A stretch of 64,000 nt of DNA. Origin: Phycisphaerales bacterium (GTDB lineage: Bacteria > Planctomycetota > Phycisphaerae > Phycisphaerales > SM1A02). The number at the start of each line of letters is the position of its first letter. The first letter of the stretch is position 1. The position numbers and the translations under genes were made by a program. Location: the NCBI GenBank assembly GCA_029260575.1, contig JAJDDB010000035.1:124001-188000 (forward strand), written 5' to 3'. Below are positions 45,823-54,470 of this stretch, in pieces. Under the pieces are notes generated by a model. That model worked only from the letters and a program-made list of their open reading frames with translations. It was not told the DNA's origin and ran no database searches.

Positions 45823-47733
45823 ATGTTCAAGTTCCTGCGCAAGTACAACAAATTCATTCTGGCGGTCGGCGGCTCGCTGCTGGTGATCGTCTTCCTGATC
45901 CCGCAAGCGATTCAACAGCTCAGCCAGCAGGCGGCGCTGCGCAGCACGGAAGTGGCCACGGTGGGCGCGACCGAAGAGGACGTGTCCTACACCGAATGGC
46001 AAAACGTCCTGGCAGAGTCGCAGATTGTGCAGCGGCTGACATCGACAGGCGTGTTGAATATCCCCGGTGTACCCGAGATTCAGGATGCAGGACACTGGTA
46101 TCTGCTGACCCGTGAAGCCGAGCAACTTGGTTTCATGCCCCCGCGACCGACGCCGCCGTTCACAATTTCAGAAGCGGATGTGCTTTCATTACAGCAAAGC
46201 GGCGAATCAGTTGCGCTGTACCAGCGGACGATGGCCAAGGTGCAGGGCGTCGTACAGATGCTGCGCACGTTCATCCAGGCTGGCGACATGTCCGATCGGC
46301 GACTGCAGAAATTCGCAGAACGCCTCTTCCATGCTGTCGGGCTGCAGACTGTGGTCATCAGCGCAGATGCTGAAAAGGCAACGCTCACGCCCAGCGAGCA
46401 GCAGTTGCAGGAACAACTTGAAACATACAAAGATGTGTTGCCCGGCGAAGGCAAGCACGGCTTCGGATACAAACTTCCCAATCGCGTCAAGCTTGCATGG
46501 GTGACCGTTACTGCAGATTCCGTTCGGGCAGCGATTGAAGCCAGCAACAAGATTGACGGCCGTGCGCTGCGTCGACACTGGAATGAGAATGCGGGGCAGC
46601 GCGGTTTGCCGCCGATTCCGGATGAACTGGCCGCTGTCCCGGATGTGGTGCGCGAGGATCTGCTGGACCAACTGGTGAGTGACGAGCTGGACCAGATTGA
46701 GAAATTTGCGTACGACCAGATTCGCGTTCCGCAGCGGAACCTGAGCAAACGCGACGGTTTTTATGAACTGCCCGATGATTGGGCCACGCGTCAGATTGAT
46801 CTGCAGGAACTTGCAAAGCAGATCCGGCAGCGATTCAACATTTCACCGCCGCAGTACACCGCACCCGGGTCGGACTGGGTTGCAGTGGATGAACTGCCAA
46901 GCATGGAAGGCATCGGCGCCGCACGCACCGAGAAGTTCGGCAGGCTTGCATCAACACTGTCTGGGATTGTCGCCCGAGCCAGGGAATTTGACGGCAACGG
47001 AACCATTCCGATTCAGCAGGGTGTAGCCGGCCCGCCGCTACGCGGCACCGACGGCTCGGTATACATCTTTCGCATCAGCGCAACCGATCCATCCCGGCCG
47101 CCGACATCTGTCGATGAGGTGCGCGATCAACTGGTCAGTGATCTTCGTCGTAGCGTGCATTACGAACAGTTGGTAACGCAGACGCAGCAGATGCAAGAAA
47201 TCGCTCAGAACGAAGGCCTGCTGGCTCTGGCGCTGCAATATGACAGCGAAATTGCGGCTGACAATCGGGCTGCGCTGTACGACCCGGACAAATACTTCAT
47301 CGATTCAATCCGCGGGCAAGGACTGGACGCGCTGCCAAGTCAGGTTCCCGGTCTTGGTGATGCGCCGAAGGTACTGGAAGCCATTATCGATTGGGCTCGC
47401 ACGTTTCCGGTCGATGCCAAGATGAAATCGATTCCTGCGGCTGAGCGCATTCGCGTGTTCGATGCGGAGGATCAATTTGCAGTTGTCGTCGTGCTGCTGA
47501 CCAAGCAGTATCCGTTGACGGTCGAAGACTACAAAAAGCTGACGGCTGACAGCCAACTCGAAGCATTGCTGATGGGTGAAGAGCTGGGCGATGTAACAGT
47601 CATTCAAGAAGTCTTCGGCTACGACGCGCTAGCAGCACGGCATAACTTCACGCCATCGCAACCGGCGAATCAGACCGATCAGACCACCCAACCGGATGAT
47701 GATGCCGGCGAAGGCGCTGACACCGAAGCGTGA
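45823..47733 (+). CDS. Membrane-anchored PpiD/SurA-like chaperone
   Basis: A 636-residue protein. After the N-terminal KFLRKYNKFILAVGGSLLVIVFLIPQAI anchor, the long helical domain (EWQNVLAESQIVQRLTS, AMQ-like VVQMLRTFIQAG) resembles the SurA/PpiD chaperone region. A parvulin isomerase domain is not obvious; some matching sections (GFGYKLPNRVKLAWVTV) occur. The protein is probably periplasm-facing and helps outer-membrane or secreted proteins fold. The tail (QPANQTDQTTQPDDDAGEG) is acidic and disordered. It abuts the convergent tRNA-binding gene with no gap. Confidence 0.68.
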   Translation: MFKFLRKYNKFILAVGGSLLVIVFLIPQAIQQLSQQAALRSTEVATVGATEEDVSYTEWQNVLAESQIVQRLTSTGVLNIPGVPEIQDAGHWYLLTREAEQLGFMPPRPTPPFTISEADVLSLQQSGESVALYQRTMAKVQGVVQMLRTFIQAGDMSDRRLQKFAERLFHAVGLQTVVISADAEKATLTPSEQQLQEQLETYKDVLPGEGKHGFGYKLPNRVKLAWVTVTADSVRAAIEASNKIDGRALRRHWNENAGQRGLPPIPDELAAVPDVVREDLLDQLVSDELDQIEKFAYDQIRVPQRNLSKRDGFYELPDDWATRQIDLQELAKQIRQRFNISPPQYTAPGSDWVAVDELPSMEGIGAARTEKFGRLASTLSGIVARAREFDGNGTIPIQQGVAGPPLRGTDGSVYIFRISATDPSRPPTSVDEVRDQLVSDLRRSVHYEQLVTQTQQMQEIAQNEGLLALALQYDSEIAADNRAALYDPDKYFIDSIRGQGLDALPSQVPGLGDAPKVLEAIIDWARTFPVDAKMKSIPAAERIRVFDAEDQFAVVVVLLTKQYPLTVEDYKKLTADSQLEALLMGEELGDVTVIQEVFGYDALAARHNFTPSQPANQTDQTTQPDDDAGEGADTEA

Positions 47734-48123
47734 TCAACTGACTGGCGAACCGGCGGGTACATCGCGGTCAATCGTGAGCACGACAACATCGCGCTCGGGT
47801 TCGCTGCCATCGGCCGGTGGTTCACCTTTGATATCGCTTGCTGCAAGAATCATCCCCTGGCTCAACTCACCGCGAATTTTCCGCGGTTCGAGGTTGGCGA
47901 CGATGACTACCTGCTTGCCGACGAGGCCGGCCGGGTCGTACCACGCCTTGATGCCGGCGCAAACCTGCCTGCCTTGGGGTGTGCCGTCATCGAGTTGAAT
48001 CTTCAGCAGCCGGTCCGCGTTGGGGTGCAGCTCGGCGGCTTTGATCGTCGCCACCCGAAGATCCAGTTTGATGAAATCGTCAAAGGCGATCTGTGGCTTG
48101 ACGGCAGTAGCAGTCTCGGTCAT
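47734..48123 (-). CDS. Stand-alone tRNA-binding domain protein (MetRS beta/CsaA type)
   Basis: A 129-residue OB-fold protein. FDDFIKLDLRVATIKAAELHPNADRLLKIQLDDG and GLVGKQVVIVANLEPRKIRGELSQGMILAA (in pieces) match the tRNA-binding domain found at the C-terminus of MetRS and as the chaperone-like CsaA. ATG 48123 is supported by GGAGG seven bases upstream. It may increase tRNA binding by a MetRS lacking this domain; metG is not in the window. Confidence 0.88.
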   Translation of the reverse strand: MTETATAVKPQIAFDDFIKLDLRVATIKAAELHPNADRLLKIQLDDGTPQGRQVCAGIKAWYDPAGLVGKQVVIVANLEPRKIRGELSQGMILAASDIKGEPPADGSEPERDVVVLTIDRDVPAGSPVS

Positions 48124-48221
48124 GAATCGTTCCTCCAGGAGAATCGGCCATCCTACGCGGGGCCGAGCCGTTCGGCCAGATGCGTTCGATGCACAGATTG
48201 CTGCAGCCCTATGCTTTCTGC

Positions 48222-49340
48222 ATGAGAACAACATCGCTGAAGAATTCGCGTCGAGTCTGCGGCATTATCTTTTTCGGAATCGTGCTTGCTGCGATGCCCG
48301 GATGGCGCGCACCGGATGCCGATCAATCGCCGGGGTCGTGGCGTGATGATCCCTCGTGGAATCAGGGCAAAGCTGAGTGGGCTGTGTATGACGCCCAGCG
48401 CGTGATCTATGACAAACCGCGGAACTATGAAGCGACGATCTTCACCAACAAACAGGTAATGGACCCCAACACCACAACCAAGGCTGCGAACGCAGACATG
48501 CCTGGCGGAGTGGAGGTCTTCAAACACAACGTCAGTGAGATGATCGAAACGGATAATTACATCTACCGTTTTCTGACGACGAGTTTCGTGCGCACTGATG
48601 ACATGAGCGTGTTCAAGATTTCGAGCAGCTCACAGGAAGACTGTGGTTCGACATATCGGCAGGTCACCGCTCGTGACGGACAAATTACTGCACGACAGTT
48701 CGGGTATTTCCCGGATGAAGGTTCTTCGATGGCGTCCTTTCAAATGACTGACAATCTGCTGTTTCATGATGCGCTGACGGTGGCGCTGCGCGATTTTCCA
48801 TTTGAGACAGCTGATACAACTGATGCGCAGCATGTTGCATTGGTGCAGGATCTGACGGACACGCATTGGGTGAAACTCACGCCGAGCGGCGCGATGCTGG
48901 AATACGTCGGCACGGAACAGATCCGCGTGCCCTACGGCATGATGCAGACTTTTCACATTCGATTGCGGCACAACGAAATCGGCGGCGCAACGGAAAGTCA
49001 CTATTACTTTGCAGTTGATCCGGAATTGTGCCATGTGTTGGTGCAGTACGTCGGCCCGTTTGGATTGCGCTATCGACTCAAAAGCCTCGACTGGTGGGCG
49101 TATTGGTCCGAGCCGCAGCCGGACAAGGTATCCATGAAGATCAATCAGACCGAAGTGACGCAAATTGCGATTGACGAGATGCACAGTCGTGGATGGACGG
49201 ACATTCGTTCTGTAGAAACGAGGCAGCACGGAGACAGATGGCTTGTCAGCATCTCCTATGATCCGCCAACGCCTGGGGGGCACGCAATGGTCGAAATCAG
49301 CGAGACCGGAAAAGTGATTGTTGTCCATCCGGGCGCGTAA
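48222..49340 (+). CDS. Secreted protein of unknown function (possibly DUF1571-like)
   Basis: A 372-residue protein. The N-terminal segment VCGIIFFGIVLAAMPGWRA is a signal peptide. The mature domain contains NYEATIFTNKQVMD, YRQVTARDGQITARQFGYFPDE and a later ESHYYFAVDPELCHVLVQYVG ... LKSLDWWAYW. The last pattern resembles the end of DUF1571 proteins of planctomycetes, but this is a guess. ATG 48222 was used; an in-frame ATG at 48180 lacks support. It is divergent from the tRNA-binding gene (98 bases between). Confidence 0.65.
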   Translation: MRTTSLKNSRRVCGIIFFGIVLAAMPGWRAPDADQSPGSWRDDPSWNQGKAEWAVYDAQRVIYDKPRNYEATIFTNKQVMDPNTTTKAANADMPGGVEVFKHNVSEMIETDNYIYRFLTTSFVRTDDMSVFKISSSSQEDCGSTYRQVTARDGQITARQFGYFPDEGSSMASFQMTDNLLFHDALTVALRDFPFETADTTDAQHVALVQDLTDTHWVKLTPSGAMLEYVGTEQIRVPYGMMQTFHIRLRHNEIGGATESHYYFAVDPELCHVLVQYVGPFGLRYRLKSLDWWAYWSEPQPDKVSMKINQTEVTQIAIDEMHSRGWTDIRSVETRQHGDRWLVSISYDPPTPGGHAMVEISETGKVIVVHPGA

Positions 49341-49395
49341 CAGCTGTCCTCGTCCTTTTCGACGGGCTCCATGAGGCGTCCCTGCAGTTGGAAAC

Positions 49396-52269
49396 TCACT
49401 TCATCGCGTCGGCGCAGCGATCGCAGAGTGTCGCGCCGTCGGATCGTGCAGTTGTGTCAACTGTCCGCCGCCAACAACGATCACAACGCGGTTCATCGCG
49501 CAGATCGTATGCTCGAAACACCACGCCACTAACTGATGGCTCGACGTCCGTGTTGGAAGGCTCCTCATCAATCCGACTGACACCAACTAAGTCAGCCAAG
49601 TCTTGATACTCGAAGCTCCGAACCACCTCCTCATTGCTTAGAAGCTGTAACTTGACGCCAATATCAAGTGGATTGTCAACGTCTAAACTTGACTTGGCCA
49701 TTTCTACAGCTTTTAAGAGTACATCACGCAACTCCAAAATGGATGGCCATCGTTCATTGCATGGCCAGTCGGGCAACTCGACTTGCGTCTGCAAATGCAC
49801 CGTCTGCATCGGATCGTCTGCATTGTGCAGCGCCCGAAACGTTTCATCTGCTGTGTGCGGCATGATCGGGGCAAGCAGTCTGCTGAGCATGTCTGCGATC
49901 GTGAACATTGCCCGCTGCGTTGAGCGCCTGCGGTCGGCGTCTTCTGCATCGCAATACAACCTGTCTTTCACCGCAGCGCAGTATGTTGCGCTGAGCGTGT
50001 CATTGCAAAAATCGTACAGCAGTTGATGCACACGGCGGAATTCATACGTGGTATATGCTGCGGCGACCTGCTGTTGCAGCCTTCCCGCTTCATGCATGAT
50101 CCATGCATCGAGTGCATTGGGCGCGGGTAATTGTGCAGCATCGCTTTGGTTTGCGTCGTAATCAAACAGATTGCTCAACAGGAAGCGAAGTGTGTTGCGC
50201 ACCTTGCGGTAACTCTCAGACGCAAGATCGAAAAAACCTGTGTCGGCTTTGACATCGTTTTCGTAGCTCAGCGAGCTTACCCACCACCGACAGACATCAG
50301 CGCCGTAGTCTTTGAGAACTGCTTCGACATCGAGCGCATTGCCGCCGGACTTGGACATTTTCCTGCCGTCCTTGTCGACGACGAACCCGTGCGTGAGCAG
50401 CGTCCTGAACGGCGGCTGGCCCGTCACAGCGAGCGCAGGCAGCAGTGAAAGCTGAAACCACCCGCGGTGTTGGTCGGAGCCTTCAAGATAGAGATCAACC
50501 GGATACCCGAGGTCGCGTTGCCGCATCACCGCATTCCACGAGGAACCGGATTCAAACCAGACATCGAAGATGTCGTACATCGGTTTGAGGCGTGCGACAT
50601 CGAGGTTGTCGGGCGCATCCGGATCATCGGCGGGGTTGTAGTGGCGCAACAATTCTTCCGGGGCTTCGGTGAACCAGGCATCGGAGCCGCCTTCGTGTTC
50701 GCCAAAGCGTTTGGCGACGGCGCGCACGCTTGCTGCGGTCAGGAAGACTTCATCGTTTTCCATGGCGAACGCGGGGATCGGCAGGCCCCACGCGCGCTGG
50801 CGGCTGAGGCACCAGTCCGGGCGCGATTCCAACATGCCGCGCATGCGGTTGCGCCCCCACTGCGGGATGAAGTTGACTTCGGTTTCGGTTTTGTCCAGTG
50901 CGAGTTGCTGCAGCGATTGTTTATCCCAGCGGGTTGGTCGCTCCACGCCGACAAACCACTGATCGGTCGCGCGGAAGATGACCGGGCTTTTGCCGCGCCA
51001 GTCGTGGGGATAGCTGTGCACGAATTCATGATCGTGAAACAGGTGGCCGCTGCGGCGGAGGTGTTCGACGATTTCGCTGTTGGCTTTCCAGATGTTCTTG
51101 CCGACGAGCCATTCGGGCACGGTGTCGTCGTAGCTGCCATCGCCGAGCACGGGGCAGTAGATGTCAAGGCCCTCGCGCAGGCCGGTGTTGTAGTCATCAA
51201 CGCCATGCCCGGGCGCTGTATGCACGAGACCGGTGCCGTCTTCGAGCGTGACGTAGTCAGCTGCGACGACCGGACTTTCGCGATCACAAAATGGATGGCG
51301 ATAGCGCAGGCCGACGAGTTTGCTGCCGTCAGTTTCAGCCAGCACTTCGACCGCTTCAGATTTCGCAGCGGCAGTGACTTTGTTGAGCAGTTCTGAAGCG
51401 ATGATTGTGACGTTGCCATCAACGAGCACAAGTGCGTAACGGAATTTCTCGTGCACAGCGATGGCAAGATTCGCAGGCAGCGTCCACGGCGTGGTGGTCC
51501 AGATCATGAACGTCGGAGTCTGATCGAGTTCGACGCCAAACGCTTGCGCGACTGCATCACGATCAACTGCTTCAAAATCGACGTACACGGAGATGTCGGT
51601 CTTGTCGTAATACTCAAGCTCCGCATCAGCGAGTGCGGTCTGGTTCTCGATCGACCAATGCACGGACTTGAGCGCGCGGAAGACCAGGTCCTGCTGCACA
51701 AGATCAGCGAAGACTTCCAGCACAGCCTGTTCGTAGTCCGGCGTCATTGTGAGATACGGATTGTCATAATCCGCATGTGTGAGCAGCCGCTGCATCTGCT
51801 GCGCTTGCAGTTTGATGTGCTTGTCTGCGTATTTTCGGCACTCACGGCGGATGGCCATGCGGCGCTGGTTGTCGGTAAGCGTGTTGAACTTGGCGATCTT
51901 GCCGCTCTCAACGAGACCGGTCATCACGCGGTGTTCGATGGGCAGGCCGTGGCAATCCCAACCGGGAACGTATGGACAATTCTTACCAGCCATGAGCCGG
52001 CTGCGCACAACGATGTCCTTGAGGACTTTGTTGAGCAGGTGGCCGGCATGGATGGAACCGTTGGCGTACGGCGGGCCATCATGAAAGACGAACGGTTGGC
52101 CGTCGCGGCGGGCTTCATTGACCAGACCGTAGAGACGCTGCTTGTCCCAGCGCTTCATGGATTGCGGTTCGTTCTGGGCGAGATTGGCCCGCATGGGGAA
52201 GCTGGTCTTGGGCAGATTCAGCGTGGGTTTGTAATTGACCTTCTCGGTCGGCTGTGTGGATTCGGACAT
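49396..52269 (-). CDS. ileS: Isoleucyl-tRNA synthetase
   Basis: A 957-residue class I synthetase that charges tRNA-Ile. The HIGH motif is HAGH at 74-77 (PPYANGSIHAGHLLNKVLKD), KMSKS is at about 637 (DGRKMSKSGGNALD), and the editing CP1 domain carries TTTPWTLPANLAIAVH and HTAPGHGVDDYNTG. The C-terminal zinc motif CDRCW ... CDRC is present. Its size agrees with bacterial-type IleRS. No tRNA-responsive leader is seen upstream. Confidence 0.97.
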   Translation of the reverse strand: MSESTQPTEKVNYKPTLNLPKTSFPMRANLAQNEPQSMKRWDKQRLYGLVNEARRDGQPFVFHDGPPYANGSIHAGHLLNKVLKDIVVRSRLMAGKNCPYVPGWDCHGLPIEHRVMTGLVESGKIAKFNTLTDNQRRMAIRRECRKYADKHIKLQAQQMQRLLTHADYDNPYLTMTPDYEQAVLEVFADLVQQDLVFRALKSVHWSIENQTALADAELEYYDKTDISVYVDFEAVDRDAVAQAFGVELDQTPTFMIWTTTPWTLPANLAIAVHEKFRYALVLVDGNVTIIASELLNKVTAAAKSEAVEVLAETDGSKLVGLRYRHPFCDRESPVVAADYVTLEDGTGLVHTAPGHGVDDYNTGLREGLDIYCPVLGDGSYDDTVPEWLVGKNIWKANSEIVEHLRRSGHLFHDHEFVHSYPHDWRGKSPVIFRATDQWFVGVERPTRWDKQSLQQLALDKTETEVNFIPQWGRNRMRGMLESRPDWCLSRQRAWGLPIPAFAMENDEVFLTAASVRAVAKRFGEHEGGSDAWFTEAPEELLRHYNPADDPDAPDNLDVARLKPMYDIFDVWFESGSSWNAVMRQRDLGYPVDLYLEGSDQHRGWFQLSLLPALAVTGQPPFRTLLTHGFVVDKDGRKMSKSGGNALDVEAVLKDYGADVCRWWVSSLSYENDVKADTGFFDLASESYRKVRNTLRFLLSNLFDYDANQSDAAQLPAPNALDAWIMHEAGRLQQQVAAAYTTYEFRRVHQLLYDFCNDTLSATYCAAVKDRLYCDAEDADRRRSTQRAMFTIADMLSRLLAPIMPHTADETFRALHNADDPMQTVHLQTQVELPDWPCNERWPSILELRDVLLKAVEMAKSSLDVDNPLDIGVKLQLLSNEEVVRSFEYQDLADLVGVSRIDEEPSNTDVEPSVSGVVFRAYDLRDEPRCDRCWRRTVDTTARSDGATLCDRCADAMK

Positions 52270-52643
52270 GTGGCTGGTCGCTTATGAATGCGGAAAAAGG
52301 AAATCCAGCAGTTTTGTCGGCTGGCACGTTGGTACACGAAGACAATCAGCCCCGCTTTCGAGCGAAGCTGACTGGTCGATTGTGTGTGTCAGTGTGACAG
52401 CGACCGCCGCTCGCCCTCATCGGGGCTTGGTAATGGCGATGCTCGTGATGGCTGCGTTGTGCGGCATCATGGTGACTCAGGATAGCTGTCGGGCCGATGG
52501 GGTCAAGAGATGACGAAAAAGCCAAACTCCTGAACAGCCAAACAGCCGGAATTGCGGGCGGCTGGCGACACATGTGGTGGTGCTGAGCAATGGGAAGTGG
52601 GTCATTCCCGCTGGCGCTTTGGGTTGGTTGGTGTGCTGCTGAA
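52270..52643. other. Intergenic region before ileS
   Basis: A 374-base spacer between ileS and the ZIP gene, both on the minus strand. A plus-strand frame (to 52513) could encode a short hydrophobic peptide (MAMLVMAALCGIMVTQDSCRADG), but it has no ribosome site and no follow-up. No RNA element is recognised. Confidence 0.4.
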
Positions 52644-53549
52644 TCAGTGGTCGTGATCGTGGTCGGGCTCATCGACGATCACTTCGTTTGCGTGATCGTG
52701 CTGATGCGCTTTCGCTTCGAAATGCGCGATGACGCCTGCCAGGGCGATGCCGAGGATCAGTGCTGCTGAAAGTTTCACGCGGTCGTGACGGTGGAATTGC
52801 AGTTCCGGCAGGACATCGCTGAGCGCGATACACAGGAACACGCCACTGGCCAGGGCCAGGATTGCTCCGAGCATCGGCCCTTGCGCGATGTTCAGATTCG
52901 ACAAGCCAAACGCAAAACCAACAACGCCCAATGGAACGATCAGGCCAAAGAGACTGTTGACGATGTGGCGATTGAGCTTGGGCGACTTGTCCGCAGCCAT
53001 GAGCGTCCCGACCGCAATGGAATCGAACGGCTTGTGCAGCACGATGACAAGAAAGACGCCGAGCCCCGCTGCGGCGACGCCAGATGTGGATTCAACTTCA
53101 ACAGCAGCGGCAAGCACCATGCCCGCAACAATGCTGTGCACGGTGAACCCGAGCAGCGCCGCCGGCCAGCTCAGATGCCGCGTCGACACGTCACAGCTTT
53201 CGTCGTGGCTGTGGTCATGTTTGTGCTCAAGTTCCGGTGCATCGTCGGATTCGTGATGATGGAACGGAAAGAAGCGTTCAAGCAGGAAGATGCCGAGGAA
53301 CCCGCCGAGCACCCACCACATTGCGGTGAGGCCGGAATGGTTGTGCGTGGATGTGCCGGCATCGAATTGTGCAAGAGCATGCGGCAGCATGTGCAGCAGG
53401 CTGATGCCGAGCATGACGCCGGAAACAAAGCTGAGCGCCAGTTCGAGCCTGCGGTGGGTGAGCCGAACGATCATTGTGATCCAGCCGCCCGCCAGTGAGG
53501 CGAGCAGGATCGCAATGCAGTAGATCGTCAGCAGCAATGCCGGGGTCAT
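52644..53549 (-). CDS. ZIP family divalent metal transporter
   Basis: A 301-residue membrane protein of the ZIP family, usually importing zinc. Helices carry the conserved HSIVAGMVLAAA (helix IV) and HKPFDSIAVGTLMA (helix V) metal ligands. A His-rich cytoplasmic loop (FHHHESDDAPELEHKHDHSHDE) and a His-rich tail (HQHDHANEVIVDEPDHDHDH) likely sense or hold metal. The start is set at ATG 53549; ATG 53615 lies inside a hairpin. An ArsR-type regulator is just upstream on the same strand, suggesting metal-responsive expression. Confidence 0.9.
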   Translation of the reverse strand: MTPALLLTIYCIAILLASLAGGWITMIVRLTHRRLELALSFVSGVMLGISLLHMLPHALAQFDAGTSTHNHSGLTAMWWVLGGFLGIFLLERFFPFHHHESDDAPELEHKHDHSHDESCDVSTRHLSWPAALLGFTVHSIVAGMVLAAAVEVESTSGVAAAGLGVFLVIVLHKPFDSIAVGTLMAADKSPKLNRHIVNSLFGLIVPLGVVGFAFGLSNLNIAQGPMLGAILALASGVFLCIALSDVLPELQFHRHDRVKLSAALILGIALAGVIAHFEAKAHQHDHANEVIVDEPDHDHDH

Positions 53550-53607
53550 GGCGGTGATGATAAACGCGGAAGCTGCGGAACGCTTTGAGTCGTCGTGCAG
53601 CAAAGAA

Positions 53608-53629
53608 CCCAGCATCAGGAGATGCTGGG
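53608..53629 (-). promoter_or_regulatory. Hairpin between the ArsR and ZIP genes
   Basis: CCCAGCATC and GATGCTGGG with a four-base loop make a perfect 9-bp stem directly before or within the ZIP 5' end (an in-frame ATG at 53615 lies in it). It might attenuate or process the two-gene transcript. No T-run follows. Confidence 0.45.
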
Positions 53630-53670
53630 CTTTGATGATCTTGCGTATTCAATGTATAGGGTGCAGGTGA

Positions 53671-54078
53671 TCAGATGCTGTCAGCGCCGTTGTGAACAGT
53701 TGGCGGGGCCGGGTTGACTTCTTCTTCTACAGGCGAAGAAGCACCGCGACGTTCAGTAAGAATCTGCAGCGCGATATCGCCTGCGTGAATCTTCACCCCG
53801 CCATGGTCGCCGAGGTTGGAAACGATCGCATCGTTGAGGCAGTAGAACACCTGTTTACCATTGCGGCGGTTGCGCACCAGACGTGCATTGCGCAGCAACC
53901 CAAGGTGGTGGCTGACCGTCGGCTGTGGAAGATCGAGCTGCTCGCACAACGAGGTGACGTTCATCTCACCGCTTTGCAGCGCGCCCAGCAATCGCAGGCG
54001 CGTTCGATCACACAACACGCGCAGTGCCTGCACGAGTTCATCGACTGAGTCCGGACTTGTAGTCAACGCGTTCAGCAT
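53671..54078 (-). CDS. ArsR/SmtB family metal-responsive repressor
   Basis: A 135-residue winged-helix regulator. LVQALRVLCDRTRLRLLGAL, NVTSLCEQLDLPQPTVSHHLGLLRNARLVRNRRNGKQVFYCLND (in pieces) is the DNA-binding domain. The ELCVC-like site is reduced to SLCEQ. A His/Asp-rich segment (NLGDHGGVKIHAGDIALQIL) in the last helix may form the alpha-5 zinc site, so zinc is the likely signal. ATG 54078 has GGAGGGG upstream; 54132 is rejected. The ZIP transporter lies downstream on the same strand. A GTTCCAAGAAC dyad at 54162-54172 may be part of its operator. Confidence 0.85.
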   Translation of the reverse strand: MLNALTTSPDSVDELVQALRVLCDRTRLRLLGALQSGEMNVTSLCEQLDLPQPTVSHHLGLLRNARLVRNRRNGKQVFYCLNDAIVSNLGDHGGVKIHAGDIALQILTERRGASSPVEEEVNPAPPTVHNGADSI

Positions 54079-54200
54079 GGAACGTTCCCCTCCGAGTGGG
54101 TTCCCCACGTGTGTGGTGCTTTCTATAGACATACTCTAGCGTGCGTTTGAAGCGATGCAATGTTCCAAGAACGTTGGCAACTGATCCACATTGGTCTCGG

Positions 54201-54228
54201 TGGACTTGATCAGGGCAGGTGCTATAGT
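54201..54228 (+). promoter_or_regulatory. Candidate tRNA-Ala promoter
   Basis: TGGACT and TATAGT are separated by 16 bases and lie 45 bases before the tRNA. A partly complementary CGACGCCCGG ... CCGGCGGTCG leader hairpin (54241-54263) precedes the tRNA 5' end. Confidence 0.5.
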
Positions 54229-54272
54229 CTGAATCGTTCGCGACGCCCGGAAACCGGCGGTCGTGAGAATCT

Positions 54273-54345
54273 GGGGCAGTAGCTCAATTGGGAGAGCGCC
54301 TCGGTCGCATCGAGGAGGTTGTGAGTTCGAGTCTCATCTGCTCCA
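54273..54345 (+). tRNA. tRNA-Ala (anticodon CGC)
   Basis: A 73-base cloverleaf. The acceptor stem GGGGCAG/CTGCTCC includes the G3-U70 pair that identifies alanine tRNAs. The anticodon stem CCTCG/CGAGG encloses GTCGCAT, giving CGC, which reads GCG. The T-arm is GTGAG-TTCGAGT-CTCAT. The 3' CCA is not encoded. It is the only tRNA in the window. Confidence 0.95.
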
Positions 54346-54353
54346 CGTCCCAG

Positions 54354-54386
54354 CGGTCCCATTTTCGGGGCCGTTTTTTTCTTTTT
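54354..54386 (+). terminator. Rho-independent terminator after tRNA-Ala
   Basis: CGGTCCC and GGGGCCG (one T-G pair) form a 7-bp stem with a six-base loop, followed by TTTTTTTCTTTTT. It separates the tRNA from mutS. Confidence 0.85.
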
Positions 54387-54470
54387 GAAAATCGGCATTT
54401 CAAAGCGCCACGGTGATGTGGTGTCAACTGTCTGACAGCATCGGGTAGATGCGGCTCAGCCGGGCTTACA

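Noticed and set aside
50467-51396. 309-residue plus-strand frame inside ileS
   Set aside because: Antisense shadow; IleRS signatures are continuous on the other strand.
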